Shown here piece after piece: positions 18,248 through 26,844 of a stretch of DNA of 64,000 nt. The stretch is taken from positions 7,597,641-7,661,640 of the forward strand of contig NZ_CP036264.1 of assembly GCF_008035925.1 (NCBI RefSeq). The letters run 5' to 3'. A program made the position numbers and the translations under genes. The stretch's first letter is position 1; each line of letters begins with the position of its first letter. The notes under the pieces were generated by a model. The model did not search any database, was not told the origin of the DNA, and saw only the letters and a program-made list of their open reading frames with translations. Source of the DNA: Stieleria maiorica. GTDB taxonomy: Bacteria > Planctomycetota > Planctomycetia > Pirellulales > Pirellulaceae.

Positions 18248-18676
18248 ATGAACTCTCTGGCCGGCAAGACGATTTCCGTGCTGCTGTGTGGTTTGGTCCT
18301 GCTGGGCCAATCTGCGGCGTGGTTGCATGTCGCCACTTGCGAGGGGGGGTGGGCGACGACTCAGGCGCGAGGGGAGCACGCTGATCTGGTCGTCACCCAG
18401 CGCGATCACGGGCATCCCGGCTGTGGGCATCATCATGCTCATGGAATTCCATCGTCGAAAACGTCCGATCACGACTCGTCGCGGCCGGCACATTCACATG
18501 ACAGCGACCACTGTGCCGTTTGTCAGTCCCTGGCCTGGATCGGCGGAACGGTTGTCACAGAGTCGCTTGCTGTAACCGGCGACGCATTTGTCGAGCGTCA
18601 ATTGGTCGTCGATGCGCCGTTTGTCGAGAGCTTCGTTGTCTCTTGCCCGCGTCTCCGCGGCCCGCCGATCGGCTGA
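18248..18676 (+). CDS. Small His-rich secreted protein, DUF2946-like
   Basis: 142 residues: signal peptide (MNSLAGKTISVLLCGLVLLG), then a metal-binding-looking segment HGHPGCGHHHAHG, several DH/SH pairs and HSDHC, then CAVCQSLAW. The late CxxC plus a hydrophobic strand recalls DUF2946-like proteins often found near metal transport genes. It may bind Zn, Cu or Ni; no particular metal can be assigned. A DUF1559 gene follows after 69 bases in the same direction. Confidence 0.55.
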   Translation: MNSLAGKTISVLLCGLVLLGQSAAWLHVATCEGGWATTQARGEHADLVVTQRDHGHPGCGHHHAHGIPSSKTSDHDSSRPAHSHDSDHCAVCQSLAWIGGTVVTESLAVTGDAFVERQLVVDAPFVESFVVSCPRLRGPPIG

Positions 18677-18745
18677 ATGAAACCTTTGGTCTGCCCCTGA
18701 TCTGTCCTGCGGGCTTCTCTCGATCATTCTTCATTCAGCAATCCC

Positions 18746-19996
18746 ATGTTTCTTCATCACTCAAGTCGTGCGCGCCGGCCGCGCCCGCAACGAGCGTTCA
18801 CGCTCGTCGAATTGTTAGTCGTCATCGCCATCATCGGTATCCTTGTCGGCCTGTTGTTGCCGGCCGTTCAGGCGGCACGCGAAGCGGCGCGGCGAATGAG
18901 CTGCAGCAACAATCTGAAACAACTCGGGCTTTCGCTGCACAACTATCACGGGGCTTACAAGCAGCTGCCGACTTACAAGGGAGGCACCTGGGTCAACGGT
19001 CTGGACGGATCGACGGACCAGGACAACCGTATGGATCTATCGATCTGGGTCGGGCTGATGCCCTACATGGAGCAGCAGGCGCTGTGGAGCCAGATCAGCA
19101 ACCCAAATTCCAACCTGGCGAATTCGGACAGTCGCCGCACACCACCATGGCCGGCGATGGGGCCGCGGACCTCGCAAGCCAATTACCCGCCGTGGATGGT
19201 CGAGGTTCCGACGCTGCGCTGCCCCAGCGATCCGGGGACAGGACTGCCGGCAATGGGCCGTACCAATTATGCCGCGTGCCTGGGCGATTCGGTCGTGCTG
19301 ATGGACCAAGGCCCGTGGCACCAAGTCAATCATGTCGTCACGTCACCGCCGATAGCGATCGCAGTTGAGGCGAATGCGGCGTGCCGCGGCGCGTTTGTCG
19401 CCCGCAAACAAATGCGTTTCCGAGACGTCTTGGATGGATTGTCCAACACGATCTTTGCCGGTGAAATCACGACGGACCTGGGGGATCGCGACAAACGGAC
19501 GATCGCCTCGATCCAGGGCGAAGACGATGAGATTCGTGACGAGCCGGATCACTGCGAGCACGAGGGCTACATCAGTCCCGAACGCCCGCGGTTTTGGTCC
19601 GATGGAACCGACGGTGGCACCGCGCCGACGCTGGCCGCCAGCAACCAGGGACGCGGTTTTCGCTGGGCCGCCGGTGGGACGGTTTATACGGCGATGAACA
19701 CCATCCTGCCGCCCAACAAAGATCTGTGCTTGGGCGGCGACGCCGCCGGCGACGAAAACTCCATGGGCATCGCTCCGCCCAGCAGCCGGCACCAAGGCGG
19801 CGTTCACGTCTTGATGGGTGACGGCGCCGTGATCTTCTTGACCGATTCGATTGAAGCCGGTGACGTTCACCACACCAACGTTTGGAGCGGTGGCACCGGC
19901 GCGTCGGTGCCCGGTGCGCAAAGCCCCTACGGATTGTGGGGCGCGCTGGGAACGCGTGCTTCTCGGGAAACCGTGCAAGAACAGCTCAATCAGTGA
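18746..19996 (+). CDS. DUF1559 domain protein with prepilin-type N terminus
   Basis: 416 residues. The prepilin peptidase motif [19 protein letters not shown] (residues 16-34) is followed by [17 protein letters not shown] and [21 protein letters not shown], the invariant start of the planctomycete-expanded DUF1559 family. The C terminus has [19 protein letters not shown], the H-x-G-G...DG type signature near the end. These pseudopilin-like proteins are probably exported through a type II secretion or pilus-like system; their function is unknown. No pilin machinery genes are nearby. Confidence 0.88.
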   Translation: MFLHHSSRARRPRPQRAFTLVELLVVIAIIGILVGLLLPAVQAAREAARRMSCSNNLKQLGLSLHNYHGAYKQLPTYKGGTWVNGLDGSTDQDNRMDLSIWVGLMPYMEQQALWSQISNPNSNLANSDSRRTPPWPAMGPRTSQANYPPWMVEVPTLRCPSDPGTGLPAMGRTNYAACLGDSVVLMDQGPWHQVNHVVTSPPIAIAVEANAACRGAFVARKQMRFRDVLDGLSNTIFAGEITTDLGDRDKRTIASIQGEDDEIRDEPDHCEHEGYISPERPRFWSDGTDGGTAPTLAASNQGRGFRWAAGGTVYTAMNTILPPNKDLCLGGDAAGDENSMGIAPPSSRHQGGVHVLMGDGAVIFLTDSIEAGDVHHTNVWSGGTGASVPGAQSPYGLWGALGTRASRETVQEQLNQ

Positions 19997-20006
19997 GCCG
20001 GATGCC

Positions 20007-20287
20007 GGGCCGCTCGCCGACGCGTCCCGCTGGCATGGGATGCCAGCACGTGGCGTGAGCCAGTGGCGGGCGGTGATGGTGGAGTTGGCTGGCGGGCCGC
20101 TCGCTGACGCTTCCCGTTGGCATTGGGTTGCCAGCACGTGGCGTCAGCCAGTGGCGGAGTTGGCTGGCGGGCCGCTCGCTCACGCTTCCCGCTGGCATGG
20201 GATGCTAGCACGCGGCGTCAGCCAGTGGCGGGCGTTGATGGTGGAGTGGACTGACGGGCCGTTCGCTGACGCTTCCCGCTGGCATGG
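20007..20287 (+). repeat. Tandem REP-like palindromic elements, four units
   Basis: Four units begin at 20007, 20094, 20169 and 20256 with GGGCCGCTCGCTGACGCTTC (variants), then CCCGCTGGCATGGGATGCC, then AGCACGTGGCGTGAGCCAGT. Each full unit holds a perfect hairpin GCTGGCAT-GGG-ATGCCAGC inside longer complementary flanks (GCTCACGC / GCGTGAGC). Further copies lie at 29844-29956 and 42179-42232. They fill the 19997-20330 gap and give rise to false reading frames on both strands. Confidence 0.85.
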
Positions 20288-20334
20288 GGATTGCGTCTCG
20301 CCGGGGTCTTGCACGCCGCTTGCGACCTGCTAAA

Positions 20335-20344
20335 GTCTATAGAC
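20335..20344. promoter_or_regulatory. Candidate operator of the GntR regulator
   Basis: GTCTATAGAC is a perfect 10-base palindrome 23 bases before the GTG start of the GntR gene. Short palindromes of this kind just upstream of FCD-type GntR genes are commonly autoregulatory sites. It would overlap a promoter -10 region (TATAGAC). Assignment is by position and symmetry only. Confidence 0.45.
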
Positions 20345-20367
20345 CTCTATGAACTTGAGCGTCGCCC

Positions 20368-21069
20368 GTGACTTCCACCCACGCCCAACTGGCCTACCAA
20401 CACCTCCGATCCCGGTTGATCGCCGGCGAATTCCAACCGGGCAGCCGGATTCGCTACGGCCCGATCGGCCAAGAGCTGGGCATCAGCGCCACGCCGGTCC
20501 GCGAGGCGATGGGCCTGTTGGCCAACGAAGGGTTCGTCGAACTGGTCCCCCAACTCGGCGCGGTCGTGCGCACGATCGGACGTGAGGAATTGGTCGAACT
20601 GTACGAGATGCGCGAAGCGATCGAGCCCTACGCGGCGGCCAAGGCGGCCGAGCGGGCCAGCCCCTCGCAACTCGCCGCGATCGAGCGCGCCCTGGGGAGG
20701 ATGCGATCCATCGCCGCCAAGGTGTCCAAGACGAAAAACCGAACGGCCGGCAAACGCGACACCGCCGAGTTTGAAAAGGCGGACCTCGGCTTCCACATGT
20801 TGATCATCGATGCGACCGGAAATCAAACGATGGTCCGTTCCAGCGAAAGTTCCAATGCGCTGGTGCGCGTGTTTTCGGCCGATCGACATGCCTACGACGC
20901 GAGCATCATGGAAGCGACGTGTGACGATCATGCCTCGATCCTTGACGCGATCCGATCCGGGGTGGCCGACCGGGCACGCGATGCGATGCAGCGTCACATC
21001 GCATCGGGACTGCAATTGACGCTGCAAGAAATTGAATCCAGGGAAACCAATCGATGGGAAGTGCCGTGA
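20368..21069 (+). CDS. GntR-family (FCD) transcriptional regulator
   Basis: 233 residues starting with GTG. The winged-helix domain occupies residues ~1-72 ([40 protein letters not shown]) and the all-helical FCD ligand domain residues ~78-220 ([49 protein letters not shown]). The Asp/His residues of FCD metal sites appear to be present. Regulators of this group usually repress sugar-acid or sialic-acid catabolic genes. The next gene, a DapA/NanA-family lyase, overlaps its 3' end by 16 bases, so it very likely controls the 20368-26663 operon. Confidence 0.88.
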   Translation: MTSTHAQLAYQHLRSRLIAGEFQPGSRIRYGPIGQELGISATPVREAMGLLANEGFVELVPQLGAVVRTIGREELVELYEMREAIEPYAAAKAAERASPSQLAAIERALGRMRSIAAKVSKTKNRTAGKRDTAEFEKADLGFHMLIIDATGNQTMVRSSESSNALVRVFSADRHAYDASIMEATCDDHASILDAIRSGVADRARDAMQRHIASGLQLTLQEIESRETNRWEVP

Positions 21070-22019
21070 CAGACAGTGTCGGTGGACAAACAGAAACACA
21101 ATCAACCACACTCTCGTTGCAGGGCATCGTCCCGCCGTTGGTGACACCGTTGGCGGCCCGCGATCAACTGGACCACGACGGGCTGCAACGGTTACTCGAC
21201 CACGTCATCGATGGCGGCGTTTCCGCCGTGTTTATCCTGGGGACCACCGGTGAAGCGCCCAGTTTAAGCTACCGTTTGCGGCGTGAAATGATCCAGCAAT
21301 CGGTACGGATCACGGCCGGACGTGTGCCGGTTTTGGTCGGGGTGACCGACACCGCGTTTGTCGAATCGGTGGCGCTGGCCGAATACGCCGCCCAGTGCGG
21401 AGCGGACGCGGCCGTGCTGACGACGCCGTACTACTTTCCCGCCGGCCAGACCGAACTGACCCGCTACGTGCAAAGCATCACGCCGAAGATTCCCTTGCCG
21501 TTGATGCTGTACAACATGCCCGGGCTGACAAAGGTCTGGTTCGAAATCGAAACGTTGGAGCGACTGGCCGAGATCCCGTCGATCATCGGCGTCAAGGACA
21601 GCAGCGGAGACCTGGAGTATTTCGAACGGCTGTGCCAATTGAAATCGCAGCGCCGTGATTGGCAGGTCTTGATCGGCCCCGAAGCGCTGTTGCCCCAGGC
21701 ACTCGAGCTCGGCGGCGATGGCGGCGTCAACGGAGGTGCCAACGTGATGCCCCGTGTCTTTGTCGATTGCTACCAGGCGATCAAAGCCGGAAACACCGAA
21801 GCGGCCGATGCCGCCTTGGCGACGATCTTGAAGTTCCAGGAAATCTACGAAATCGGAAAGTATGCCTCGCGGCACATCAAGGCGACCAAGTCGGCGCTCT
21901 CGCTGATCGGCATTTGTGAAGATCTGCCCGCCGATCCCTTCAACCGGTTTTTGGAGCCGCAACGCGAGCAGGTTGCGGAGGTGTTGCGCGAGATCGGGGT
22001 GTTGGGGAAGGCAGAGTGA
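21054..22019 (+). CDS. DapA/NanA-family aldolase-lyase
   Basis: 321-residue TIM-barrel class I aldolase related to dihydrodipicolinate synthase and N-acetylneuraminate lyase. GTTGE at 63-67, YNMPG from Tyr153 and GVKDSSGD with Schiff-base Lys181 are present. The genome's true dapA is unlikely to sit in such a context: here a GntR regulator overlaps upstream and sulfatase and SSS transporter genes follow, so cleavage of a sialic-acid-like or sugar-acid substrate is more probable than lysine synthesis. The exact substrate is not determined. A 14-bp repeat block follows the stop. Confidence 0.85.
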   Translation: MGSAVTDSVGGQTETQSTTLSLQGIVPPLVTPLAARDQLDHDGLQRLLDHVIDGGVSAVFILGTTGEAPSLSYRLRREMIQQSVRITAGRVPVLVGVTDTAFVESVALAEYAAQCGADAAVLTTPYYFPAGQTELTRYVQSITPKIPLPLMLYNMPGLTKVWFEIETLERLAEIPSIIGVKDSSGDLEYFERLCQLKSQRRDWQVLIGPEALLPQALELGGDGGVNGGANVMPRVFVDCYQAIKAGNTEAADAALATILKFQEIYEIGKYASRHIKATKSALSLIGICEDLPADPFNRFLEPQREQVAEVLREIGVLGKAE

Positions 22020-22023
22020 GAGG

Positions 22024-22104
22024 AGGCAGAATGATACGGGGCAGAATGATGGGGGCAAGACGATGGGGGCAAGACGATGGGAGGCAGAATGATGGGAGGG
22101 GCAA
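22024..22104 (+). repeat. 14-bp repeat family, about 6 units
   Basis: Units of the type CAGAATGATACGGGG and CAAGACGATGGGGG follow directly on the lyase stop, in the same orientation as the arrays at 9003 and 13022. They separate the lyase from the sulfatase gene but need not end the transcript. Confidence 0.75.
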
Positions 22105-22165
22105 ATCGGAGCACTGAGAAGTAGAACTTGAAACCTGAAACTTGAAACTTCCCCAGGCGGACTCA

Positions 22166-23608
22166 ATGATTCGAACATCTGTCATCCTTGCTTTAACGTT
22201 AGCATTCTCAACGGCACTCACCCCGCGTCTTCTGGCCGGCGATCGACTGAACGTGTTGTTCATTGCGGCGGATGATTTGCGTTGTGATTTGGGGTGCTAC
22301 GGGCACCCGTTGGCCAAGACCCCGCACTTGGATCGGTTGGCGCAGCGCGGGATTTGTTTTGATCGGGCGTACTGCGCCCAAGCACTCTGCAATCCGGCCC
22401 GCAGCAGCCTGTTGACCGGTCGCCGGCCGAACACGTTGACGCAGTACAATCTGACCAAACATTTTCGCGACGCGATTCCCGACGTTGTGACGCTGCCGCA
22501 GTACTTCAAACAGAACGGCTACTTTTCTCAGAACGTCGGCAAGATCTTTCACAACTGGGCAACGGAAGTGAAAGGTGATCCGGATTCCTGGAGCGTGCCG
22601 GCGGTGATGCATTTCGGGTCGCACCGGCACGACGACCCGAAAGTTGACGGACAGCTTCCGCCGAACCTTGCCAAGGCGATTCGCTGCGAATGTCGAGACG
22701 TCCCCGACGACGCGTATTACGACGGGCGGATCACGAATCTTGCGCTCGACGCTTTGCGAGAGCGCGCCCAAGCGGATCAGCCGTTTTTTTTGGCGGTCGG
22801 TTTTTGGAAACCCCATTTGCCCTTCAACGCCCCCAAGAAGTATTGGGACTTGTACGATCGCGACGAAATCTCGTTGCCGCAGTGCCCGCAGTGGCCCGCC
22901 GGGACACCTCGCATCGCCTGGCACAACAGCCAGGAGTTGTTGGGCAAGAGCAAGCCGGCAACGCTGACCCCGGAGGACGAGCAAGAGTTGCGCCACGGTT
23001 ATCTGGCCGGCATCAGTTACATGGATGCACAAGTCGGACGGTTGTTGGACGAACTGGACCGATTGCATCTGACCGATCGGACGTTGATCGTGTTCTGGTC
23101 CGATCACGGTTTCCAGCTCGGCGATCACACGTTGTGGTGCAAGACGTCCAACTTTGAACTCGACGCCCGCGTTCCACTGATCATCGCGCCTCCAGGTGGT
23201 GTTGCGGTCAATCGGACCGACGCCATCGTGGAGTTGTTGGACCTTTATCCGACGCTGGCGGAGTTGTGTGGTTTGGACCGTCCTGATGGGCTGGAGGGTG
23301 TCAGTTTGAAGCCGTTGATCGACGGCGTCGCGGACAAGGTCAAAGACGCCGCCCTGACACAGCATCCGCGTCCGTCTTACTACCGGCATCCGATGGACGC
23401 GATGGGACACAGCGTTCGCACCGACCGGTTCCGGTACACCGAATGGCGTTCACGTGATGACGGCGCGTTGATCGGAGCGGAGTTGTATGATCACGACGTG
23501 GATCCGGCCGAGTCGGTCAATCGGGTCGATGAAGACGCTTACCAAGTTCACCTTGCGGGATTGCGCCAGGTTTTGAAGTCGCTTTCGGGGGCATCGAATC
23601 AACCGTGA
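22166..23608 (+). CDS. Secreted sulfatase, iduronate-2-sulfatase-like
   Basis: 480 residues with a signal peptide (MIRTSVILALTLAFSTALT). ADDLRCDLGCYG supplies the metal-binding Asp pair, and CNPARSSLLTGRR holds the formylglycine site CxPxR with Cys75, modified in the export pathway by an FGE. WSDHGFQLGDHTLW is the second metal site of iduronate-sulfatase-like enzymes. ATG 22166 is preferred over 22142 because the leader begins there. Predicted to remove sulfate esters from an extracellular glycan before uptake. The SSS symporter gene begins within its stop codon (TGATG). Confidence 0.9.
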   Translation: MIRTSVILALTLAFSTALTPRLLAGDRLNVLFIAADDLRCDLGCYGHPLAKTPHLDRLAQRGICFDRAYCAQALCNPARSSLLTGRRPNTLTQYNLTKHFRDAIPDVVTLPQYFKQNGYFSQNVGKIFHNWATEVKGDPDSWSVPAVMHFGSHRHDDPKVDGQLPPNLAKAIRCECRDVPDDAYYDGRITNLALDALRERAQADQPFFLAVGFWKPHLPFNAPKKYWDLYDRDEISLPQCPQWPAGTPRIAWHNSQELLGKSKPATLTPEDEQELRHGYLAGISYMDAQVGRLLDELDRLHLTDRTLIVFWSDHGFQLGDHTLWCKTSNFELDARVPLIIAPPGGVAVNRTDAIVELLDLYPTLAELCGLDRPDGLEGVSLKPLIDGVADKVKDAALTQHPRPSYYRHPMDAMGHSVRTDRFRYTEWRSRDDGALIGAELYDHDVDPAESVNRVDEDAYQVHLAGLRQVLKSLSGASNQP

Positions 23609-25203
23609 TGATCGCAGCGACATTCTTTACGGGCATCGACTGGTCGGTGCTGGTGGTCTACTTCGTCGGCATTCTGGCCATCGGGGTGGTGTTTTGGCGG
23701 CGCAACAAATCGGCCGACGACTTCACCGCCGGTGGTCGTTCGTTGCCCGGGTGGTTGTGCGGCATGTCGATCTTTGCGACCTACTTGAGCAGCATCAGTT
23801 ACCTGGCGCTGCCGGGCAAAGCGTTCGTCGAAAACTGGAATGCCTTTGCATTTTCGCTTGCCCTACCGCCGGCCGCCTGGATCGCGGTTCGGTTTTTCCT
23901 GCCGATGTACCGGGCTTCGGGTGAAGTCAGCGCGTATTCGTTGTTGGAGCATCGATTCGGGTTGTGGGCCCGACTGTTCGCCAGTTCATTCTACCTACTG
24001 TTTCAAGTCGCTCGCATCGGCGTGGTGATGTACCTGATGGCGTTGCCGATGGCGATTCTGTTCGGCTGGGACATTCGCACCTTGATCCTGGTGACCGGCG
24101 TGATCGTCACGGCGTACTCGTTTATCGGCGGCATCACGGCCGTCATCTGGGCCGACGCCATCCAAGCGTTTGTGCTGTTGGGCGGCGCCTTGTTGGCGCT
24201 GTTGATCTTGCTGATGGGCATGCCGGACGGCCCGGGACAGGTGTTTGCTGTCGCATCGGCCGAGGGAAAGTTCTCGCTGGGAAGCCGATCGTTGACCGAG
24301 GTCGCCACGCCGACCCTGTGGATCGTGTTGGCCTACGGGCTGTTTGAAAACCTAAAGAACTTTGGGATCGATCAAAGCTACGTCCAGCGTTACATCGCCT
24401 CGAGCAGTGATCGGGAAGCCCGCAAAAGTATCTGGCTGGGGGCGCTGTTGTACGTTCCCGTCAGTGCGTTGTTTCTGTTCATCGGGACGGCGCTCTATGC
24501 CTTCTATCAGAATCATCCCGAGGACATGGACGCCGTGCGGAACATCGTGGCGAGTCAAAAGTTGATGCAAGCGGGCGTGGATGCCGACGCGGCCGACTAC
24601 GACGCCCAGCTTCAGACGACGGCGTCCGGGCTATCCGAAACCGACTTGGGCGATCGAGTCTTCCCGCACTTCATCGCCGCGCACCTGCCTGTCGGTGCAC
24701 GCGGATTGTTGATTGCGGCGGTGTTTGCGGCGGCGATGAGTACCGTTTCGACGGGGCTGAATTCGTCAGCGACTTTGGTGATGAGCGATTTTTACAAGCG
24801 ACTGCTGCGACCCGATTCCAGTGACCAGGCCAGCGTGCTGGTGTTGCGCGGCGCGACGTTGGTCTGGGGAACACTCGGGACGATCGTGGCGTTGATCCTG
24901 GTCCAGCTGACCCACAGCGTGCTGGACATCTGGTGGACGCTTTCGGGGGTGCTCGGCGCGGCCATCATCGGGTTGTTCCTGCTCGGTATCACGTCGCCAC
25001 GACTGCGAGAGCGGCCGGCGGTCTTGATTCTGGCCGCGGGAGTCGCGCTGATCGCTTGGATGACGTTTTCAAAGACCGTCTATTGGCCGACGTCGCTGGA
25101 ATCGATCGCCAGTCCGTTTCACCCCTTCCTGGTGATCGTTTTCGGACCGGCGGTGATGGTGATTCTTGGGTTGGCTGTTTCGCGTGGGAGGGCAGTGCAA
25201 TGA
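23608..25203 (+). CDS. Sodium:solute symporter (SSS family)
   Basis: 531 residues with about 13 membrane helices; ATG 23608 overlaps the sulfatase stop by one base (GTG 23605 is also possible). Family marks are FTAGGRSLPGWLCGMSIFAT and YLSSISYLALPGKAF early, GGITAVIWADAIQAFVLLGG in the middle, and FGIDQSYVQRYIAS, equivalent to the Gln-x-x-RY motif of SGLT-like carriers. The family imports sugars, sialic acids and other organic solutes with Na+. Its position between two sulfatases and after a NanA-like lyase suggests it imports the desulfated monomer. The following sulfatase overlaps by 4 bases (ATGA). Confidence 0.9.
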   Translation: MIAATFFTGIDWSVLVVYFVGILAIGVVFWRRNKSADDFTAGGRSLPGWLCGMSIFATYLSSISYLALPGKAFVENWNAFAFSLALPPAAWIAVRFFLPMYRASGEVSAYSLLEHRFGLWARLFASSFYLLFQVARIGVVMYLMALPMAILFGWDIRTLILVTGVIVTAYSFIGGITAVIWADAIQAFVLLGGALLALLILLMGMPDGPGQVFAVASAEGKFSLGSRSLTEVATPTLWIVLAYGLFENLKNFGIDQSYVQRYIASSSDREARKSIWLGALLYVPVSALFLFIGTALYAFYQNHPEDMDAVRNIVASQKLMQAGVDADAADYDAQLQTTASGLSETDLGDRVFPHFIAAHLPVGARGLLIAAVFAAAMSTVSTGLNSSATLVMSDFYKRLLRPDSSDQASVLVLRGATLVWGTLGTIVALILVQLTHSVLDIWWTLSGVLGAAIIGLFLLGITSPRLRERPAVLILAAGVALIAWMTFSKTVYWPTSLESIASPFHPFLVIVFGPAVMVILGLAVSRGRAVQ

Positions 25204-26663
25204 TGCAATCACGAATGATGCGTCCGCTGGCGTATGGGTGGCTGCTGGCGGTGTTGATCGGCATGCCGGGCGCGGCGAGCAAAGGTGTTGCCGAGGCCTC
25301 CGATCCCCCCAACATTCTGTTCATCCTGGCCGACGATCTGGCTTGGTCGGATCTCGGATGCTACGGGCACCCTTGGCACCAGACGCCCAATATCGATCGA
25401 CTGGCCGCAGGCGGCGTGCGATTGAATCACGCGTACGCGTCGGCACCGATTTGTAGCGCCTCGCGGGCCAGCCTGATGACCGGAAAAACGACGGCTCGTT
25501 TGGGGTTTGAATTTGTCACCAAGGACAAGCCGGGGTTCCAGAAGATCGAGGGGACGACGTTGCTGCAGGCGCCGCCGTTGACGCTGGATCTGCCGCTGGC
25601 AGAGTCAACGGTCGCCGAGCATTTGAGTGGACTCGGGTATCAGACGGCGTTTTTCGGCAAGTGGCATTTGAATCAGCATCACGGCGGCTATCTGGGCTGG
25701 AGTCCGACACATGGGCCGGCGGCGCAGGGTTTCGAAACTGCGGTCGAAGATTTTGGTGCCCATCCGTATTCGTGGAAACGCAATCCCGTGAAGACCATCG
25801 AGCGTGTCGGCGAGTACGCGCCTGATTCGATGGTCGACCAGGTTTGTCAGTACCTGGGGAAAAAGCACGAGCGACCGTTCTTCGCGATGGCATCATCGTT
25901 TTTCGTCCACACGCCGGTAAGGACGCCCTGCAAATGGCTGGTCGATCGATTCGACCGGAGCATTCCCCAAGGGATCGCCAATCGTGATCAACGTGTCACC
26001 TATGCCGCGTTCTTGCAGACGTTGGATCATCACGTCGGCCGAATGCTGAACGCCCTGGACGCGTCGGGTCAAGCCGATAACACGCTGGTCGTGTTCATGT
26101 CCGACAACGGCGGGCACCCGGAATACGTCTCCAACGCGCCGCTGCGCGGTTCGAAATGGAACCTGTACGAAGGTGGGATTCGCGTGCCGATGATCGCCAA
26201 ATGGCCGGGCGAGATTGATGCCGCGACCGAGTCTGACACGCCGGTGGTCGGCTATGACTTGTTGCCGACCTTTGTCGACGTCGCCGGCGGTGTGGTCGAT
26301 GACGTCGACGGGGTCTCGATCCGGGGTGTGTTGCAGGGCGAATCCGTCGCCTTGGAACGCAGCCTGATCTGGCACTTTCCCTACTATCATCCCGAACGCG
26401 GTTACAAGGACGCGAAGCGGTCGATCGGAATCGACGACTTTTGCGTCAGCCAGACGCGTCCGCAATCGGCACTCCGCCGCGACCGATACAAGTTGCTTTG
26501 GTTCGCCGAAGACGATCGCGTCGAGCTTTATGATTTAGAATCCGACCCCGGTGAACAGCACGATCTGTCGGCGACGTCCGCGGAGATCGCAGGCACGTTG
26601 CGCCGCGAATTGCGTTTAAAGTTGAAGTCGATGAACGCCCGGATGGCGACGCCCGTCGAATGA
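25200..26663 (+). CDS. Secreted arylsulfatase
   Basis: 487 residues from ATG 25200, which overlaps the symporter stop by 4 bases; the frame is open further upstream inside the symporter gene but this is overlap. Signal region LAYGWLLAVLIGMPGAAS. LFILADDLAWSDLGCYG and the formylglycine site CSASR (Cys85, the CxAxR variant) followed by SLMTGK define a type I sulfatase. GKWHLNQ and FMSDNGGHPEY complete the active site. It is closest in layout to arylsulfatase A-like enzymes. Likely acts on the same glycan as the sulfatase at 22166 but at another sulfate position. Confidence 0.9.
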   Translation: MMQSRMMRPLAYGWLLAVLIGMPGAASKGVAEASDPPNILFILADDLAWSDLGCYGHPWHQTPNIDRLAAGGVRLNHAYASAPICSASRASLMTGKTTARLGFEFVTKDKPGFQKIEGTTLLQAPPLTLDLPLAESTVAEHLSGLGYQTAFFGKWHLNQHHGGYLGWSPTHGPAAQGFETAVEDFGAHPYSWKRNPVKTIERVGEYAPDSMVDQVCQYLGKKHERPFFAMASSFFVHTPVRTPCKWLVDRFDRSIPQGIANRDQRVTYAAFLQTLDHHVGRMLNALDASGQADNTLVVFMSDNGGHPEYVSNAPLRGSKWNLYEGGIRVPMIAKWPGEIDAATESDTPVVGYDLLPTFVDVAGGVVDDVDGVSIRGVLQGESVALERSLIWHFPYYHPERGYKDAKRSIGIDDFCVSQTRPQSALRRDRYKLLWFAEDDRVELYDLESDPGEQHDLSATSAEIAGTLRRELRLKLKSMNARMATPVE

Positions 26664-26668
26664 AGAGA

Positions 26669-26795
26669 GGCAGAATGATACGGGGCAGAATGATGTTAGT
26701 CACCGCTGAGCCTACGACCTGTCCTCCTCCAGCCTCCCCATCATTCTGCCCCCCATCATTCTGCCTTCCCCCCTATCACCCCATTGTTTTGCCCC
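26669..26795. repeat. 14-bp repeat units in facing orientation, ~27-bp stem
   Basis: Two G-strand units at 26669-26695 face C-strand units at 26739-26795 (CATCATTCTGCCCCCCATCA and so on). The arms match at about 25 of 27 positions with a 43-base loop, so the transcript between the sulfatase and the FG-GAP/sialidase gene could form a long hairpin. Confidence 0.75.
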
Positions 26796-26844
26796 TGACT
26801 CATTCCGCCTCCCACCCCTTCCTTTCCCCACCGACGACAAATCT

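Noticed and set aside
21054-22019. Housekeeping dapA for lysine synthesis
   Set aside because: Residues do not exclude it, but overlap with a GntR/FCD regulator and neighbours for glycan use make a catabolic lyase more likely.
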